From Hyphomicrobiales bacterium (GTDB lineage: Bacteria > Pseudomonadota > Alphaproteobacteria > Rhizobiales > Rhizobiaceae): a stretch of DNA of 64,000 nt. A model generated the notes under the pieces. The model searched no databases. It saw nothing but the letters and a program-made list of their open reading frames with translations, and was not told where the DNA came from. The position numbers and the translations under genes are program-made. Numbering within the stretch: position 1 is the stretch's first letter; every line of letters begins with the position of its first letter. The stretch is from contig UCEU01000041.1 of assembly GCA_900471485.1 (NCBI GenBank), positions 1 through 64,000 of the forward strand. The letters run 5' to 3'. Of the stretch, positions 63,620-64,000 are shown piece after piece.

Positions 63620-64000
63620 ATGAACAACCGTAAATCCTCCCTGCCCGTCAACACCTCTTCGGAGGTGATGCTGGGGCTCGTCCTGATGTTCATTTCGGTG
63701 CTGATCTCGCCCGTCATCGATATCTTCTCGAAGCTCGCGATCGCCACGATCCCTTCGGCGGAAATTACCGCGGCGCGCTTCGGTATCCAGGCACTTTGCA
63801 TGTTGCCGATCATCCTCTGGCGCGGAAACCTCGCCGACATCACCTGGAGGCAGAGCTTCTTCCACGCCATCCGCGGCGCCATCATCACCGTCTCGATGAT
63901 CTCCTTCGTCACCACGCTGAAATACATGGCGGTCGCCGATGCCATCGCCATCTTCTTCGTCGAGCCGATCATCCTGACGATCCTGAGCAGCATCTTCCTC
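63620..64000 (+). CDS. EamA/DMT family transporter (5' part, cut by window end)
   Basis: The first 127 codons of a gene running off the window. AAGGA lies before the ATG and the frame is open throughout. The product begins with a polar tail of about 15 residues and then at least four membrane segments (GLVLMFISVLISPVIDIFSK; FGIQALCMLPIILW; AIITVSMISFVTTLKY; AIAIFFVEPIIL), which is typical of the first half of EamA drug/metabolite transporters with two five-segment repeats. The pairing with the hydrolase may be an operon. Confidence 0.8.
   Translation, partial: MNNRKSSLPVNTSSEVMLGLVLMFISVLISPVIDIFSKLAIATIPSAEITAARFGIQALCMLPIILWRGNLADITWRQSFFHAIRGAIITVSMISFVTTLKYMAVADAIAIFFVEPIILTILSSIFL

Overview
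The window looks like a chromosomal segment of an alphaproteobacterium of the Rhizobiaceae (Rhizobium/Agrobacterium/Sinorhizobium group). The grounds are high GC, a long-tailed FtsZ, the order of the division and cell-wall genes, a class A RNase P RNA, betaine-lipid genes and a pyrophosphate-type phosphofructokinase. There are no rRNA or tRNA genes, insertion sequences, phage genes or CRISPR arrays. This is mostly core genome, and the unusual signals are small genes and cis-acting sites.

Left part (1-14.1 kb): an FHS-type sugar permease, nicotinamidase pncA behind a striking start-codon hairpin, a DUF2164 protein, an azlCD amino-acid exporter pair, an Xaa-Pro aminopeptidase, a 57-residue unknown protein, prmA, a flavin monooxygenase, a SCO1/SenC copper protein, an orphan cheW, an aldose-1-epimerase-like protein, CreA, a DEDDh exonuclease and ligA.

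Central part (14.2-40.3 kb): a minus-strand dcw cluster, in transcription order mraZ-rsmH-ftsL-ftsI-murE-murF-mraY-murD-ftsW-murG-murC-murB, then ddl-ftsQ-ftsA-ftsZ-lpxC-bamD-recN-ligA. Many genes overlap by four bases or are separated by a few bases. Together they make the lipid II precursor, flip or polymerise it at the septum, and connect division to lipid A synthesis and outer-membrane assembly. Two plus-strand genes, an MFS transporter and a Tat-exported phosphoesterase, sit between murB and ddl and split the cluster. Four ATGGG repeats at exact 10-base spacing lie upstream of mraZ and match the known MraZ autoregulatory site.

Right part (40.4-64 kb): a small lipoprotein, a small CxxC protein, rnpB, and a tandem pair of related flavin amine-oxidase-like genes. 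Five peptidoglycan-acting enzymes (three lytic transglycosylases, an amidase and a GH25 muramidase) are scattered through 44-55.5 kb. Also present are a DjlA-like J protein, PPi-phosphofructokinase, a LysE exporter, a beta-lactamase-fold serine hydrolase, the btaA-btaB operon for betaine lipid, a 25-residue membrane peptide with its own terminator, a SahR-like regulator with metF and a nested palindromic operator, ettA, a GT-C/STT3-like membrane protein, RNase T2, a monoacylglycerol-lipase-like hydrolase and the start of an EamA transporter cut by the window end.

The most promising signals for something not yet described are: (i) a 17-bp stem that buries both the ribosome-binding site and the start codon of pncA; (ii) the 25-aa and 57-aa small genes, each followed by a strong terminator; and (iii) the nested 40-bp palindrome before the SahR-metF operon. 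No wholly novel multi-gene system was found. Start sites were chosen by ribosome-binding sites and family lengths read by eye; no database search was run.
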